From Succinivibrio sp. (lineage in GTDB: Bacteria; Pseudomonadota; Gammaproteobacteria; Enterobacterales; Succinivibrionaceae): DNA of 42,919 bases. The position numbers and the translations under genes were made by a program. The notes beneath the pieces were generated by a model. It was not told the DNA's origin. It ran no database searches and saw nothing but the letters and a program-made list of their open reading frames with translations. Shown here piece by piece: positions 18,406-27,508 of this stretch. Location: positions 1 to 42,919 of the forward strand of contig JAGBLM010000078.1 of NCBI GenBank assembly GCA_017635415.1. The letters run 5' to 3'. The stretch's first letter is position 1; every line of letters begins with the position of its first letter.

Positions 18406-19377
18406 TTACTTCTGTTTTGCAATTTCAGCGAGGAACTCACCAAACATCAGGTCGTCTTTCTTCATCATTTCGTTAGCATCTTCGCCAATGATCTTGGTTG
18501 GATCGATACCCTGCTTTAAGAAATAATCAACATATTCCTTCTTCTCAGATACTTTCTTGGCTGAGTTGCGCAGAACATCGAGAACTTCCTTTGGAGTACC
18601 TTTAGGAGCAACCAGAGTAGCCCAGGCACGGATAGCAATATCAAAACCTAATTCCTTGAAGGTTGGAACATTAGGGAACAGGTTTGTGCGGGAATCAGCC
18701 ATTACAGCCAAAATCTTCAGATTACCAGCCTCAACCTGGGTCTTGAATGATGAAGGGTCAGCCAGAGTACCATCGATGTGCTTACCAGCCATTGCTGCAG
18801 CGATATCAGCAGTTCCCTTTGGATATGGGATGTGTTTAACCTTTACACCAAACTGCTTTTCAAAGGCCAGTGTAGCAACGTGCCAGATAGCACCGACACC
18901 AGAGTTACCCATCATAACCTTGCCTGGGTTCTTCTTCAGGTAATCAACGAATTCGTTTAAGGTGTTATATGGTGCGTCAGCCGGAACGATGAGAGCAGCA
19001 GGAGCTGCGATAGGAGCAATAATTGACTCGAAATCCTTGTAGGTTAAGTCAGTCTTGCCCTGATGAGGGAACATAGCCAGCTCTACAGTTACCATACCGA
19101 GTGTATATCCGTCAGGTTTTGCCTTGGCAACTTCCTGCATACCAACGATACCATTGCCGTCAGGCTTGTTTACAGGAACAAACTTGACAGTGCCGAAATC
19201 TTCCTGCATCAGATTGATAATGCCACGGGCAGTGGTATCAGTGCCGCCACCAGGATTTTTTGGAATGATAACAGTAATATCCTTTGACGGATACTGATCT
19301 GCAGCCAGAGCGGCAGTTGAACCTACAAGACCCATTGATACAGCAACTGCTGCCAATAATGCCTGATATTTGCGCAT
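18406..19377 (-). CDS. tctC: TctC/Bug-family periplasmic solute-binding protein
   Basis: Captures the transported carboxylate in the periplasm and delivers it to TctAB. The 323-aa precursor has a signal peptide of about 25 residues ending AALAA before DQYPSKDITVIIP. The Bug-family signature is IIPKNPGGGTDTTAR, followed by GNSGVGAIWHVATL and DPSSFKTQVEAGNLKILAV. GGAG lies 6 bases before the ATG. It is encoded upstream of tctB and tctA, the usual C-B-A order, and 18 bases after the BNR protein gene. The ligand cannot be assigned. Confidence 0.94.
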   Translation of the reverse strand: MRKYQALLAAVAVSMGLVGSTAALAADQYPSKDITVIIPKNPGGGTDTTARGIINLMQEDFGTVKFVPVNKPDGNGIVGMQEVAKAKPDGYTLGMVTVELAMFPHQGKTDLTYKDFESIIAPIAAPAALIVPADAPYNTLNEFVDYLKKNPGKVMMGNSGVGAIWHVATLAFEKQFGVKVKHIPYPKGTADIAAAMAGKHIDGTLADPSSFKTQVEAGNLKILAVMADSRTNLFPNVPTFKELGFDIAIRAWATLVAPKGTPKEVLDVLRNSAKKVSEKKEYVDYFLKQGIDPTKIIGEDANEMMKKDDLMFGEFLAEIAKQK

Positions 19378-19395
19378 AAAATGCTCCTTCGTTTA

Positions 19396-20400
19396 TTAAA
19401 CAAATTTATATTTGATCACACGGATATTGTTTCTTTTGTATGTGTAGCAGATATACATAAAGTCTCCTGCCACACGCACGCAAGGATAGGAAAATTCCGC
19501 CTTTTCACTATCTAAAATCTCCTCCTGACGAAAATGACATCCGTCTTCTGAGGAAAACAGGGTAATTGGTGAACGTAATCCCCAGTTCCCTGCTACAGGA
19601 TTACACACCAGATACAGCCGACCATCATGCATATCTGCATCAAGTCCACTGTTGTTATTCGGCATTTCAACCCTATACGGTGCACACCATGTCTCACCCT
19701 CGTCGGTTGAATCTGAACGCATTACAGAACCTACCGTTGAACGCAGAAGCATGTGTACTCCGCCGTCATCTGCAAAAAGAGTAGGCTGAATAACGCCACG
19801 TCCGGAAAAAGACTGCTCACTGACCTTGATATCAGCCTTGATGCTTCCATCACACTTTTCAAGTTCTTCTTCAGGACAGAAAATTTCAGGACTTTTTCTT
19901 AAACTTTTCATGTCATCATCACTGATATCCACGAAAGCACGCCACACACCATCCTCTAAGGATGCTGGGCACAGAATTCTGCCGCTTTTTAGGCGCAGCG
20001 GTTTATTCCTGACAGGACCTCTTCCCCCAACATCGCCTGCAACAAGTTCTCTTGGTGCTGAAAAACTCTGTGCATTATCAAATGATTCCATCAGGTAACT
20101 GCGCCAGCGGGCGATGACGTTTCCTACCTTGAAAATGAGTCCGATATGTCCATCCAGATATCTGAAGAACACCGGATTCCAGTGCGCCTCATCAGAGTAT
20201 GCTATTCTTTCCGTGGACACGCATTTTCCGTCATAGAGCCGACTCAGATAGATTGCAGTATCTTCAAGACCCTCATAAGAACCACCGAAAAAAGAAACCA
20301 GCACGGTATGTTCATCAAGAGGAAGAAGATTACTTGCATGACACATTGCACACGGCAGTGAGTCACAGGCAAAAGTATCAAAGACTCGCGACAACTTCAT
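19396..20400 (-). CDS. cytoplasmic sialidase-like BNR-repeat beta-propeller protein
   Basis: A 334-aa protein of the BNR_2/sialidase superfamily. An Asp-box motif STDEGETW is at residues 231-238, with related turns SFDNAQSF near 106 and SSEDGCHF near 290. AHWNPVFF (72-79) and RNKPLRLKSGRILCP (131-145) match the six-bladed propeller style of this group. No signal peptide is present, so it should act in the cytoplasm on an imported molecule, unlike secreted sialidases. Its ATG overlaps the iclR stop (ATGA), showing translational coupling. It could be an exo-acting glycosidase, a lyase or an isomerase; catalytic residues were not assigned. Confidence 0.75.
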   Translation of the reverse strand: MKLSRVFDTFACDSLPCAMCHASNLLPLDEHTVLVSFFGGSYEGLEDTAIYLSRLYDGKCVSTERIAYSDEAHWNPVFFRYLDGHIGLIFKVGNVIARWRSYLMESFDNAQSFSAPRELVAGDVGGRGPVRNKPLRLKSGRILCPASLEDGVWRAFVDISDDDMKSLRKSPEIFCPEEELEKCDGSIKADIKVSEQSFSGRGVIQPTLFADDGGVHMLLRSTVGSVMRSDSTDEGETWCAPYRVEMPNNNSGLDADMHDGRLYLVCNPVAGNWGLRSPITLFSSEDGCHFRQEEILDSEKAEFSYPCVRVAGDFMYICYTYKRNNIRVIKYKFV

Positions 20401-21140
20401 AGATCAACCACGTTCCCCAGTTTAATCGCAGTCTCCTGCAGTCTCTGAGCGTATTTCTGATAAACAGTCTTAGGGAATCTCAGACTAGGACCGCTGACAC
20501 TTATCGCACCGATGAGTTTGTGTCCAAGACCAAAGACCGGTACAGCGACACACTTGATCCCGTACTCATGTTCCATGTTGTCCACACTGTAACCATTCTC
20601 TCTAATCTTATGCAGTTCCTGTCTTATCTCATCAGGAGAGGTAATGGTATTTTCAGTAAATTTAACCAGAGGTCTGGACAAAACCTCCTCCTCTCTATCA
20701 CGGTCTAAAAATGCAAGAATCGCCTTGCCAACTCCCGTACAGGTCAACGGTGCTGTAAGACCTAGTACATTTTTGGCATTGACCGCCTTCTTCGGCTGAA
20801 CAGCACAGAAATACATTACATTATTGCCGTCCGGCACGCCAAAAAACGCGCCTTCACCAATATCATCAGACAGACTCTGCAGTTCGTCTCTAACCAGTTC
20901 CTGAAAGTTATAACGACCGCTGATATGATGGGCCATTTCCAGAAATCTCACCGAAAGACTGTAATGGCGGGTCTGGTCGTTGCGTTTGACATAACCAAAA
21001 GCAGCAAAAGTGTTCAGGATCTCGTGGACATTGCTTTTGTTCAAGTCCAGTGAGTCACTTATCTCACTAATACCGTAATCCTTTTTCTCGCCAGCCATAA
21101 ACGCCAAGATCTGCAATGCTTTTACAAGAGATTTCTGCAT
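20397..21140 (-). CDS. IclR-family transcriptional regulator
   Basis: A DNA-binding regulator of 247 aa. The N-terminal winged helix contains SLVKALQILAFMAG and YGISEISDSLDLNKSNVHEILNTFAAFGYV. The C-terminal effector domain has the IclR signature around CTGVGKAILAFL and a ligand pocket segment MEHEYGIKCVAVPVFG. It is embedded inside the operon between fucU and the BNR gene, 12 bases after fucU, so it is probably autoregulated. IclR proteins often sense sugars or acids of the pathway they control. Confidence 0.92.
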   Translation of the reverse strand: MQKSLVKALQILAFMAGEKKDYGISEISDSLDLNKSNVHEILNTFAAFGYVKRNDQTRHYSLSVRFLEMAHHISGRYNFQELVRDELQSLSDDIGEGAFFGVPDGNNVMYFCAVQPKKAVNAKNVLGLTAPLTCTGVGKAILAFLDRDREEEVLSRPLVKFTENTITSPDEIRQELHKIRENGYSVDNMEHEYGIKCVAVPVFGLGHKLIGAISVSGPSLRFPKTVYQKYAQRLQETAIKLGNVVDL

Positions 21141-21152
21141 AACAACCTATCT

Positions 21153-21590
21153 TTACAATGTGCCCTTATACAGCAGTATATTGGCGTATAAAGCCCTTTC
21201 ACCGGTTAAAACAATTACCTGCGATGAGGCTGCTAGATCATAAAATTTCTGTCTGTCGACAAGACCTAGACTGTTGCGCTGAGTCTTATTTTGAAGAATA
21301 TTTCTGTATTCGCCCCAGATAGGAGTCTTAACACCTCTGTCAGTATCAGCCTTTGTTACTTCCATAACGTATGCCGCATCCTGATGCAAGGCATCAATAG
21401 GAAACAGATCCAGTACTGCAGTTAAAAGATCTGGCATTGAAACTGTCGGTAGATGAACCAGAGTATGATTTTCAGCCAGCCGGTAAGCCGGAAAATTCGC
21501 ATCAGCGAGCACCAAACTGTCGCCATGTCCCATTGCAGCCAAAGCATAGAGCAGATCAGGTGTTATGACTTCCGGTATCCCCTTCAGCAT
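21153..21590 (-). CDS. fucU: L-fucose mutarotase, RbsD/FucU family
   Basis: Interconverts alpha and beta anomers of L-fucose (FucU) for use by the isomerase. The 145-aa length and the N-terminal MLKGIPEVITPDLLYALAAMGHGD are characteristic; His22 in GHGD is the conserved catalytic histidine. The C-terminus has the family segment VIVLTGERALYANILLYKG. GGAG precedes the ATG by 8 bases. It follows fucI with a 75-bp gap that contains a strong hairpin. Confidence 0.94.
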   Translation of the reverse strand: MLKGIPEVITPDLLYALAAMGHGDSLVLADANFPAYRLAENHTLVHLPTVSMPDLLTAVLDLFPIDALHQDAAYVMEVTKADTDRGVKTPIWGEYRNILQNKTQRNSLGLVDRQKFYDLAASSQVIVLTGERALYANILLYKGTL

Positions 21591-21619
21591 AAACGTTACT
21601 CCTCAGATAGTTCTGTTAT

Positions 21620-21641
21620 GCTCCCGGTCTGCGCCGGGAGC
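21620..21641 (-). repeat. GC-rich hairpin between fucI and fucU
   Basis: GCTCCCGG and CCGGGAGC form an 8-bp stem with a 6-base loop. On the operon strand no T-run follows, so it is probably an mRNA stability or processing element that separates fucI levels from downstream genes. Confidence 0.55.
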
Positions 21642-21665
21642 TTGTATTTTCTTTTTCAGCAATAA

Positions 21666-23459
21666 TTAGCGGTACATTGGACCGTAATTCTGGCAGGCAC
21701 GATAATCCTGACCTTCCTTGTCCATGCCGAATGAATTCCATGCTGTTGGTCTGAAGATCTGATCTTCAGGGACATTGTGCATGCAGACTGGAATGCGCAG
21801 CATCGAGCATAGCGTAATCAGATCAGCACCGACGTGACCGAAAACAATACCACCGTGGTTGGCACCCCAGTTGTTCATCACATCGTAGGCGCTCTTGCAC
21901 GGACCACTCTGTGTCACTCTTGGAGTGAACCAGGTGCAAGGCCAGGTGTAGTCAGTTCTCTTCCACAGAGCATCACTGACCTCAAACGGCAGTTTAACGG
22001 TCCAGCCTTCAACTATCTGCATGACAGGACCCTGACCTTTAACCAGATTCAGACGGGTCATGGTTACCGGCATTTCAGCCTCAGTTAAGAAACGTGAAGA
22101 ATAACCGCCTCCACGGAAGTAACCCTTGTCAGAAGCATGCCATGTGGTTGCCTTCAGAGTTTCCTCTACATCCTTGTCGGTAAGTTCCCAGAATGGCTTA
22201 ACCACAGGATTACCATTTGCATCAACCTCTTTTCCAGCATAATCGATAGCACAGGCACCAGAGTTGATAAGGTGAATAAAGCCACCTGCAGTCTTGGCAT
22301 GACCTTCAACGTCGTAACCGGTGCAGCGCTTGACAGCTTCGCTGGACCACATGGTTCTGACATCGGCAAAAATCACGGCACGGTTGGTTACCAGTTTCTG
22401 CAGCAGCATGGTGGCACCGTTTAAGGTGTCATTCTCTGTGGCAGTCACGAAGGTTTCACGAGGACCTTCCCAATCAAATGAGGTATTGAGAATTGCCTCG
22501 GCAAGATCGGTATCAGGATAACGGTCAGTCCACTGTCTCTGTCCTTGGAAGCCTCCGGCGATAGCATTAAAGCCTAAAGCCTCTTCACCAAGTTCAGCAC
22601 TGAACTTCTTATTGCCACGATAAAGATCCTTTAAGATCAGGGCGCATTTTACAGAGAACTCAAAATCAGCTTCGTCTTCTTCTTTTGACTTGTGCATGAA
22701 TTCTGGATTCTTGTCAAAGCCGATAGGAAGTTTTGCCTTGGCCCACTTAATAGCCTGCTGGTATTCATCCTCATCGTAAATGTGTTCTTCAATACGGCGC
22801 AGAATCTCAACCTCATCAATGGACTCCACACGCATACCAAGGTATTCTTCGAAGAAATCCCAGTTCATCATGGAACCTGCGATGCCCATGCATACTGAGC
22901 CAACCTGCAGATAGGATTTTCCTCTCATGGTGCAAGCGGCAACAGCTGCTCTGGCAAAACGGAGAATCTTTTCCTGAACATCTTCAGGAATATTAGGGTC
23001 ATCAGCGTCCTGAACATGCTTGCCGTAAATACCGAAGGCCGGCAGACCTTTCTGTGTGTAAGCGGCTAGAACACAGGCCAGATATACGGCACCAGGACGC
23101 TCAGTGGCATTTAATCCCCAGACTCCCTTGATGGTCATCGGATCCATATCCATAGTCTCGGCACCGTAGCACCAGCAAGGAGTTACTGACAGAGTAATAT
23201 CTACTCCTTCCTTTTTGAACTGGGCGGCACACTTTGCAGCCTCAGCGGCACGACCGATGCTGGTTTCTGAGATAACACACTTAACCGGCTCACCATTTGA
23301 ATAGCGCAGATTATCACTGATAAGCTTTGCTGCAGCTTTTGCCATGTTCATAGTCTGTTCTTCAAGAGACTGGCGAACACCTAATTTGCCCATTCTGGCA
23401 TCAATAATGCGGCGAATTCCGATTACAGGATACTGGCCGATATAGCGATTCGTGCTCAT
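21666..23459 (-). CDS. fucI: L-fucose isomerase
   Basis: Converts L-fucose to L-fuculose (and often D-arabinose to D-ribulose) with Mn2+. It has 597 aa against 591 in E. coli. Signature regions include [12 protein letters not shown] near the N-terminus and ETMDMDP. Metal ligands appear as E342 (TATEND), D366 ([11 protein letters not shown]) and the histidine in the C-terminal [18 protein letters not shown] lies 6 bases before the ATG at 23459. It is the first gene of the minus-strand operon. The kinase (fucK) and aldolase (fucA) that would complete the classical pathway are absent from the window, and no fucP permease is seen. Confidence 0.96.
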   Translation of the reverse strand: MSTNRYIGQYPVIGIRRIIDARMGKLGVRQSLEEQTMNMAKAAAKLISDNLRYSNGEPVKCVISETSIGRAAEAAKCAAQFKKEGVDITLSVTPCWCYGAETMDMDPMTIKGVWGLNATERPGAVYLACVLAAYTQKGLPAFGIYGKHVQDADDPNIPEDVQEKILRFARAAVAACTMRGKSYLQVGSVCMGIAGSMMNWDFFEEYLGMRVESIDEVEILRRIEEHIYDEDEYQQAIKWAKAKLPIGFDKNPEFMHKSKEEDEADFEFSVKCALILKDLYRGNKKFSAELGEEALGFNAIAGGFQGQRQWTDRYPDTDLAEAILNTSFDWEGPRETFVTATENDTLNGATMLLQKLVTNRAVIFADVRTMWSSEAVKRCTGYDVEGHAKTAGGFIHLINSGACAIDYAGKEVDANGNPVVKPFWELTDKDVEETLKATTWHASDKGYFRGGGYSSRFLTEAEMPVTMTRLNLVKGQGPVMQIVEGWTVKLPFEVSDALWKRTDYTWPCTWFTPRVTQSGPCKSAYDVMNNWGANHGGIVFGHVGADLITLCSMLRIPVCMHNVPEDQIFRPTAWNSFGMDKEGQDYRACQNYGPMYR

Positions 23460-23928
23460 TTAATTCTCCATTAAAAAAAATCTACTATCTGGATTTTGGT
23501 TCAATACTTGAAATGTTAGTAGCGCAAAATAAAGAATTCATATAACTATATTCACTTTTTATAAATTACTTGTTGTTTTTGTGAAGTCAGGCAGATTATT
23601 TCGAATACTGTTCTGTGTTGGAGAATTACAAAACAGCGTTCTTCTGTAAATAACGAGAACAGGTGAAAGAAAAAACAGAATGTTTCAGATCTTCTGACTA
23701 TATTTCATATAGTAAATGTTAGCTTGTCTGATAAATAGACCTAATGCAAGGAAACAGTCAGAATAATAAAGGCTTGGTTGCTAAGCTTATTTCACAAAAA
23801 TCTCAAATTAAAGATCAAGCGCTAATATACAAACATTTGCAGTGGAATTGCTGTAAATTTGTTCTATATTATAGTTTAAAATTCACCGTTAATTCGAATT
23901 TTGTAACACCGTTTAGAGAAAAATAACA
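23460..23928. other. 469-bp regulatory region between fucI and araC-type gene
   Basis: An AT-rich divergent intergenic region. It holds the 14-bp motif shared with the dctP leader (23548-23561), a perfect ACTATA-TTTCA-TATAGT dyad at 23697-23713, and AAATGTTAG repeated at 23511-23519 and 23714-23722. An open frame at 23744-23926 has no similarity to anything I recognise and is not called as a gene. Confidence 0.45.
23548..23561 (-). promoter_or_regulatory. 14-bp motif TAAAAAGTGAATAT upstream of fucI
   Basis: Read on the minus strand, this is identical to 24926-24939 upstream of dctP. It lies about 90-100 bases before the fucI ATG. It is a candidate operator for the AraC-type regulator encoded between the two promoters. 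Confidence 0.45.
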
Positions 23929-24828
23929 ATGATCCCTCTTGGTTCTGCATATCACGAGAATTTTATCCGCGGCTCTTTGGATTTTCCGTTTGATTATCAC
24001 TACATCAATCCGGCCCACCCGCGTTTTGTAATGCCATTTCACTACCATGTCGACTATGAGATTTTAAGAGTTGTAAAAGGCGGTCTGTCTATTAATCTTA
24101 ATGAACGACATTATCATCTTGAGGATGGTGATTACCTGTTCATCGGAGAGGGAGTTGTTCACGGCGGAGAACCTGATAATGCCGAAACCGTATACGAATG
24201 CGTAGTCTTCAATCTTACCCAGATGTTTGACACAAGCCGACCTGATTTTTCCTGGCTGCAGCAGCTTGCGACCCATCAGATGAGTATCGAGGAACTATAC
24301 ACCATAAAGGATCACCCTGAGATCACAGCCTGTATGGATGAGTTTTTTTCCTCAGTAAAAAACAAGGAGCATAACTGCGTTCTGACTTATGGCAGACTCC
24401 TCTCCCTCATCGGCAAAATTCTTGAAGGCAATCACTACACTCTTTACACCAATACCATGTCCAGTCGATATCTTAAACATCTGAACAAATCATCGCAGCT
24501 GTTCAGATACATATACGATAATTTTGCCAACGACATAACCCTTGAGGACATGGCAGGGGCAGTCAATCTCAATCCTAAATACTTCTGCCGCTTTTTCAAG
24601 GAACTGACCTCCTATCGTCCAATGGATTATCTCAACCGCTTCCGCATCGACTGTGCTGCCATCAGACTGACGACATATACGGAAACGGTAAATCAGATTG
24701 CCTATGCCTGCGGTTTTAAAGATCCCTGTTATTTCACCAAACTGTTCAAACGTTACAAGCATGTCTCCCCGCGTGAATACAGAAACATTCACTCCGGACA
24801 CATGAGATCAGTTCATTCAGGCGTTTAA
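23929..24828 (+). CDS. AraC-family transcriptional regulator with cupin domain
   Basis: A 299-aa regulator. The N-terminal cupin (about residues 25-100) has HYHVDYEILRVVKGGLSINL and HLEDGDYLFIGEGVVHGG, a sugar-binding fold as in AraC and RhaS. The C-terminal tandem helix-turn-helix contains ITLEDMAGAVNLNPKYFCRFFKE and VNQIAYACGFKDPCYFTKLFKRYKHVSPREYR. It sits between the divergent fucI operon and the TRAP operon, so it likely activates one or both in response to the transported sugar or acid. The ribosome site before ATG 23929 is weak. Confidence 0.92.
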   Translation: MIPLGSAYHENFIRGSLDFPFDYHYINPAHPRFVMPFHYHVDYEILRVVKGGLSINLNERHYHLEDGDYLFIGEGVVHGGEPDNAETVYECVVFNLTQMFDTSRPDFSWLQQLATHQMSIEELYTIKDHPEITACMDEFFSSVKNKEHNCVLTYGRLLSLIGKILEGNHYTLYTNTMSSRYLKHLNKSSQLFRYIYDNFANDITLEDMAGAVNLNPKYFCRFFKELTSYRPMDYLNRFRIDCAAIRLTTYTETVNQIAYACGFKDPCYFTKLFKRYKHVSPREYRNIHSGHMRSVHSGV

Positions 24829-25143
24829 GAGCTGCTCAGGAGTGAAACCCTTTTAATCGTAAGAAGAATCGGCAATAAAAAAGTGATAAGTTCTGATATA
24901 GATCACAACTTTCTCTCTTATTAAGTAAAAAGTGAATATCAAACATATTTTTTCGTTAAATATTCTTCACAAAAGCCTGAGATTAGAACTAAATTGCTAA
25001 ATAGAAAAAGTGTTGATTCCTGCGTCCTCTTTGACCGCTAAACAGGCGCTATCAGACATACAGGAATTTTTAGTTTTTGATTCATAGAGATGAAAGGTTC
25101 TCATGAATAAGACATGAAAATTTACATATTTAAGGAGTGTTCT
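24829..25143. other. 315-bp TRAP operon promoter region
   Basis: No gene. It contains three AAAAAGTG-type boxes (about 24876-24890, 24926-24939 and 25002-25018) and a CRP-like site at 24892-24907. These fit activation by the neighbouring AraC protein together with cAMP-CRP. Confidence 0.5.
24892..24907. promoter_or_regulatory. candidate CRP binding site upstream of dctP
   Basis: TCTGATATAGATCACA differs at two positions from the core TGTGATCTAGATCACA. The right half-site ATCACA is perfect. It implies catabolite control of the TRAP operon. Confidence 0.5.
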
Positions 25144-26136
25144 ATGAAAAAAGTGTTAGTTACAGTGCTTGCTTCTGCTGTATTGTCATTTACGGCATCA
25201 GCTTTCGCAGCAGACTTTGACGCCACTACCATCCGTCTTGCACACACAGCTGCAACCTCACATGCCCATCATCAGGCTGCAGAGCAGTTTGCCAAGGCTG
25301 TTGCCGACAGAACCGGTGGCAAGGTCAAGGTTGAGGTTTATCCAGCAGGAGAACTTGGCGACCAGCCGGCACTGGCAGAGCAAATCACCACTGGTGCACT
25401 TGATATGGCTGTTGTTTCTTTAGGTAACCTTGCTACCTACTCAAAGAAACTCAATGCCATGACCGCTCCGTTCCTCTTTGAAAACTACGATGCCGCCCAT
25501 AAGGTAATCGATGCCTTCGTTATGGACTGGATGAATGAGGGGTTAGCGGCCCACGATACCTATGGTCTGTCAATGTTTGACTACGGTTTCCGTCAGACCA
25601 CTACCAAAGGTATCACTGTAAACAGCGCCGCCGATCTTAAAGGCGTAAAGATCCGTGTTCCACCTGCAGCAGGTCTTATGGCAGCCTTCGAGGCCATCGG
25701 TGCCAACACTCAGAAGATTGCTTACTCAGAACTGTATTCATCTTTAAAGCAGGGTGTTGTTGACGGTCAGGAAAACCCGGTATTCACCATCCTGGCTGAT
25801 TCTCTGTATGAGACTCAGGATAATCTGGCTTTAACCAACCACTACTTTGACTGCCAGGCTCTGGTAATCAACAAGGCTGAGTTCGACGGTTTCAAGCCGG
25901 AACTGCAGCAGATCATCAAGGAAGAAGCAGTAAAGGCCCAAAATCTGACCCGTGACATCATCTCCAATGGTGAGGCCAAGGTCATTGAGGAACTCAAGGG
26001 CAAAGGCATGAAGGTAACCACTCCTGATCGTAAATCCTTCACTGACCTGATGAAACCTGCCTATGAAAAGATTGGTCAGCTGGCAGGACCTGAGGAAATG
26101 ACTAAACTGCTTGATGCTATTGCCAAGAATAAGTAA
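25144..26136 (+). CDS. dctP: TRAP transporter solute-binding protein, DctP family
   Basis: The periplasmic receptor of a TRAP transporter, 330 aa. The signal peptide MKKVLVTVLASAVLSFTASAFA is followed by ADFDATTIRLAHTAA. Family landmarks are VYPAGELGDQPALAEQITTGALDMAVV, LKGVKIRVPPA (with the ligand-carboxylate arginine expected in KIRVP) and SELYSSLKQGVVDGQENP. AAGGAG lies 7 bases before ATG 25144, so the in-frame ATG at 25114 is rejected. Ligands of such proteins are usually organic or sugar acids. The first gene of a P-M-Q operon. Confidence 0.94.
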   Translation: MKKVLVTVLASAVLSFTASAFAADFDATTIRLAHTAATSHAHHQAAEQFAKAVADRTGGKVKVEVYPAGELGDQPALAEQITTGALDMAVVSLGNLATYSKKLNAMTAPFLFENYDAAHKVIDAFVMDWMNEGLAAHDTYGLSMFDYGFRQTTTKGITVNSAADLKGVKIRVPPAAGLMAAFEAIGANTQKIAYSELYSSLKQGVVDGQENPVFTILADSLYETQDNLALTNHYFDCQALVINKAEFDGFKPELQQIIKEEAVKAQNLTRDIISNGEAKVIEELKGKGMKVTTPDRKSFTDLMKPAYEKIGQLAGPEEMTKLLDAIAKNK

Positions 26137-26159
26137 TCAAGTCTGAATATATTGCCTAC

Positions 26160-26193
26160 AGGGGCTGGTCTTGATTGTGGCCCGCCCCTTTTT
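26160..26193 (+). terminator. attenuating terminator between dctP and dctM
   Basis: AGGGGC, a mismatch and GG pair with CC, a mismatch and GCCCCT, followed by TTTTT. It lies 24 bases after the dctP stop and would let the binding protein be made in excess of the membrane subunits. Confidence 0.65.
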
Positions 26194-26207
26194 ATTGGTA
26201 CTTCATC

Positions 26208-27494
26208 ATGATCATGTTCTTAATTTTTGCTGGCGTACTGCTTGTGCTTCTCATCGGAGTAACCACAGCAGTCACCATGGGTTTTGTTTCGCTGGCGACA
26301 TTCCTCATGGCTGGCGGCGCTATGGATAAGCTGTTCTTAATTCCGCAGCGCATGTATGACCAGGTTTCAGGTATTACGCTGATGGCAATTCCTTTCTTCC
26401 TGCTCATGGGTAACCTTATGAATGTAGGAGGAGTTTCAGGTAGTCTGTTCGGTTTTGGCAGAGCATGCCTGGGTCATCGCTGGGGAGGTCTTTCCAATGC
26501 AGCTATTGCAGCTTGCATGGTAATGGCTGCCATGTCAGGTTCTGCTGCCGCCTGTGCAGCCGGCATCGGCATGATTGCCATAGGTGAGATGAGCAAATGC
26601 GGTTACGATAAATCCTTCTCCTGCGCCACCATCGCCGCTGGTGGTGCCTTAGGTCCGGTTATTCCACCTAGCATTACGCTGATTCTCTTTGCAGGATTAA
26701 CCAATACCTCCGTAGGTCAGCTGTTTGCCGCAGGTATCATCCCGGGAGTTCTGCTCGGCGTCGGTTTTATGCTCTGGTCTTCTTTTGTCTCCAAAAAGAA
26801 TAATTATGCCAAGGTTGATCCGGTACCTTGGATTGAACGTTTTGACGCCTTCAAAAAAGCCTTTCTGGCTTTAATGACCCCGGTTATTGTGCTCGGCGGT
26901 ATGTTCGGTGGCTTCTTTACCGCCACTGAGGCTGCGGCTGTAGCCAGTTTCTATGTCATGATCTTAGGCTTCTTTGTCTTAAAGACTATCCATCTTAAGG
27001 ATATGCCGAAAATTTTCTGGGATACTGTAGAACAGACAGCCAAAGTAATGTTTATCATTGCCACTGCAGCATTCTTCCAGTATGTTCTTATCTACACCAG
27101 AATTCCGGCACAGGCCATCGCCTTCATCTCTGACAGTTTCAGTTCAATCGTTCCTGTACTGCTGATCATTATCGTAGTACTCATTCTTATGGGCTGCTTT
27201 ATGGAAGGCACGGCAATATTGCTTATTACCGTTCCAATTTTCGTGCCGCTTGCCAAAGCGTTCCACTACGACATCATCCAGCTTGGCATTGTCATGTGCA
27301 TCTCTCTTGCCATAGGTGTTCTCACGCCTCCTGTGGGACTTAATCTCTACGTAATGGCCTCTATTACCGGAGACAAGGTAATGAAGATAGCCAAACATGC
27401 TGTAGGTTATGTACTCATCATGTTCCTATTTGCCATCCTGACAGCCTTCTGTTCGCCTGTCACTCTGTATCTGGCAAGTTTTGTTAAGAGTTAA
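26208..27494 (+). CDS. dctM: TRAP transporter large permease, DctM family
   Basis: The 428-aa ion-coupled transport subunit with about 12-13 membrane segments. The start MIMFLIFAGVLLVLLIGVTTAVTMG resembles other DctM N-termini. Internal signatures are MAIPFFLLMGNLMN, SGSAAACAAGIGMIAIGEM, GGALGPVIPPSI and the C-terminal GVLTPPVGLNLYVMAS. ATG at 26208 (or 26214) is preferred over the in-frame TTG at 26175, because that codon lies inside the terminator stem. No strong ribosome site is seen. It precedes dctQ; the more common order is P-Q-M. Confidence 0.93.
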   Translation: MIMFLIFAGVLLVLLIGVTTAVTMGFVSLATFLMAGGAMDKLFLIPQRMYDQVSGITLMAIPFFLLMGNLMNVGGVSGSLFGFGRACLGHRWGGLSNAAIAACMVMAAMSGSAAACAAGIGMIAIGEMSKCGYDKSFSCATIAAGGALGPVIPPSITLILFAGLTNTSVGQLFAAGIIPGVLLGVGFMLWSSFVSKKNNYAKVDPVPWIERFDAFKKAFLALMTPVIVLGGMFGGFFTATEAAAVASFYVMILGFFVLKTIHLKDMPKIFWDTVEQTAKVMFIIATAAFFQYVLIYTRIPAQAIAFISDSFSSIVPVLLIIIVVLILMGCFMEGTAILLITVPIFVPLAKAFHYDIIQLGIVMCISLAIGVLTPPVGLNLYVMASITGDKVMKIAKHAVGYVLIMFLFAILTAFCSPVTLYLASFVKS

Positions 27495-27508
27495 GGGAGC
27501 ACAACAAC

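Noticed and set aside
23744..23926. 60-codon frame upstream of the AraC-type gene
   Set aside because: AT-rich sequence with a poor start context and no protein-like pattern; better explained as regulatory DNA.
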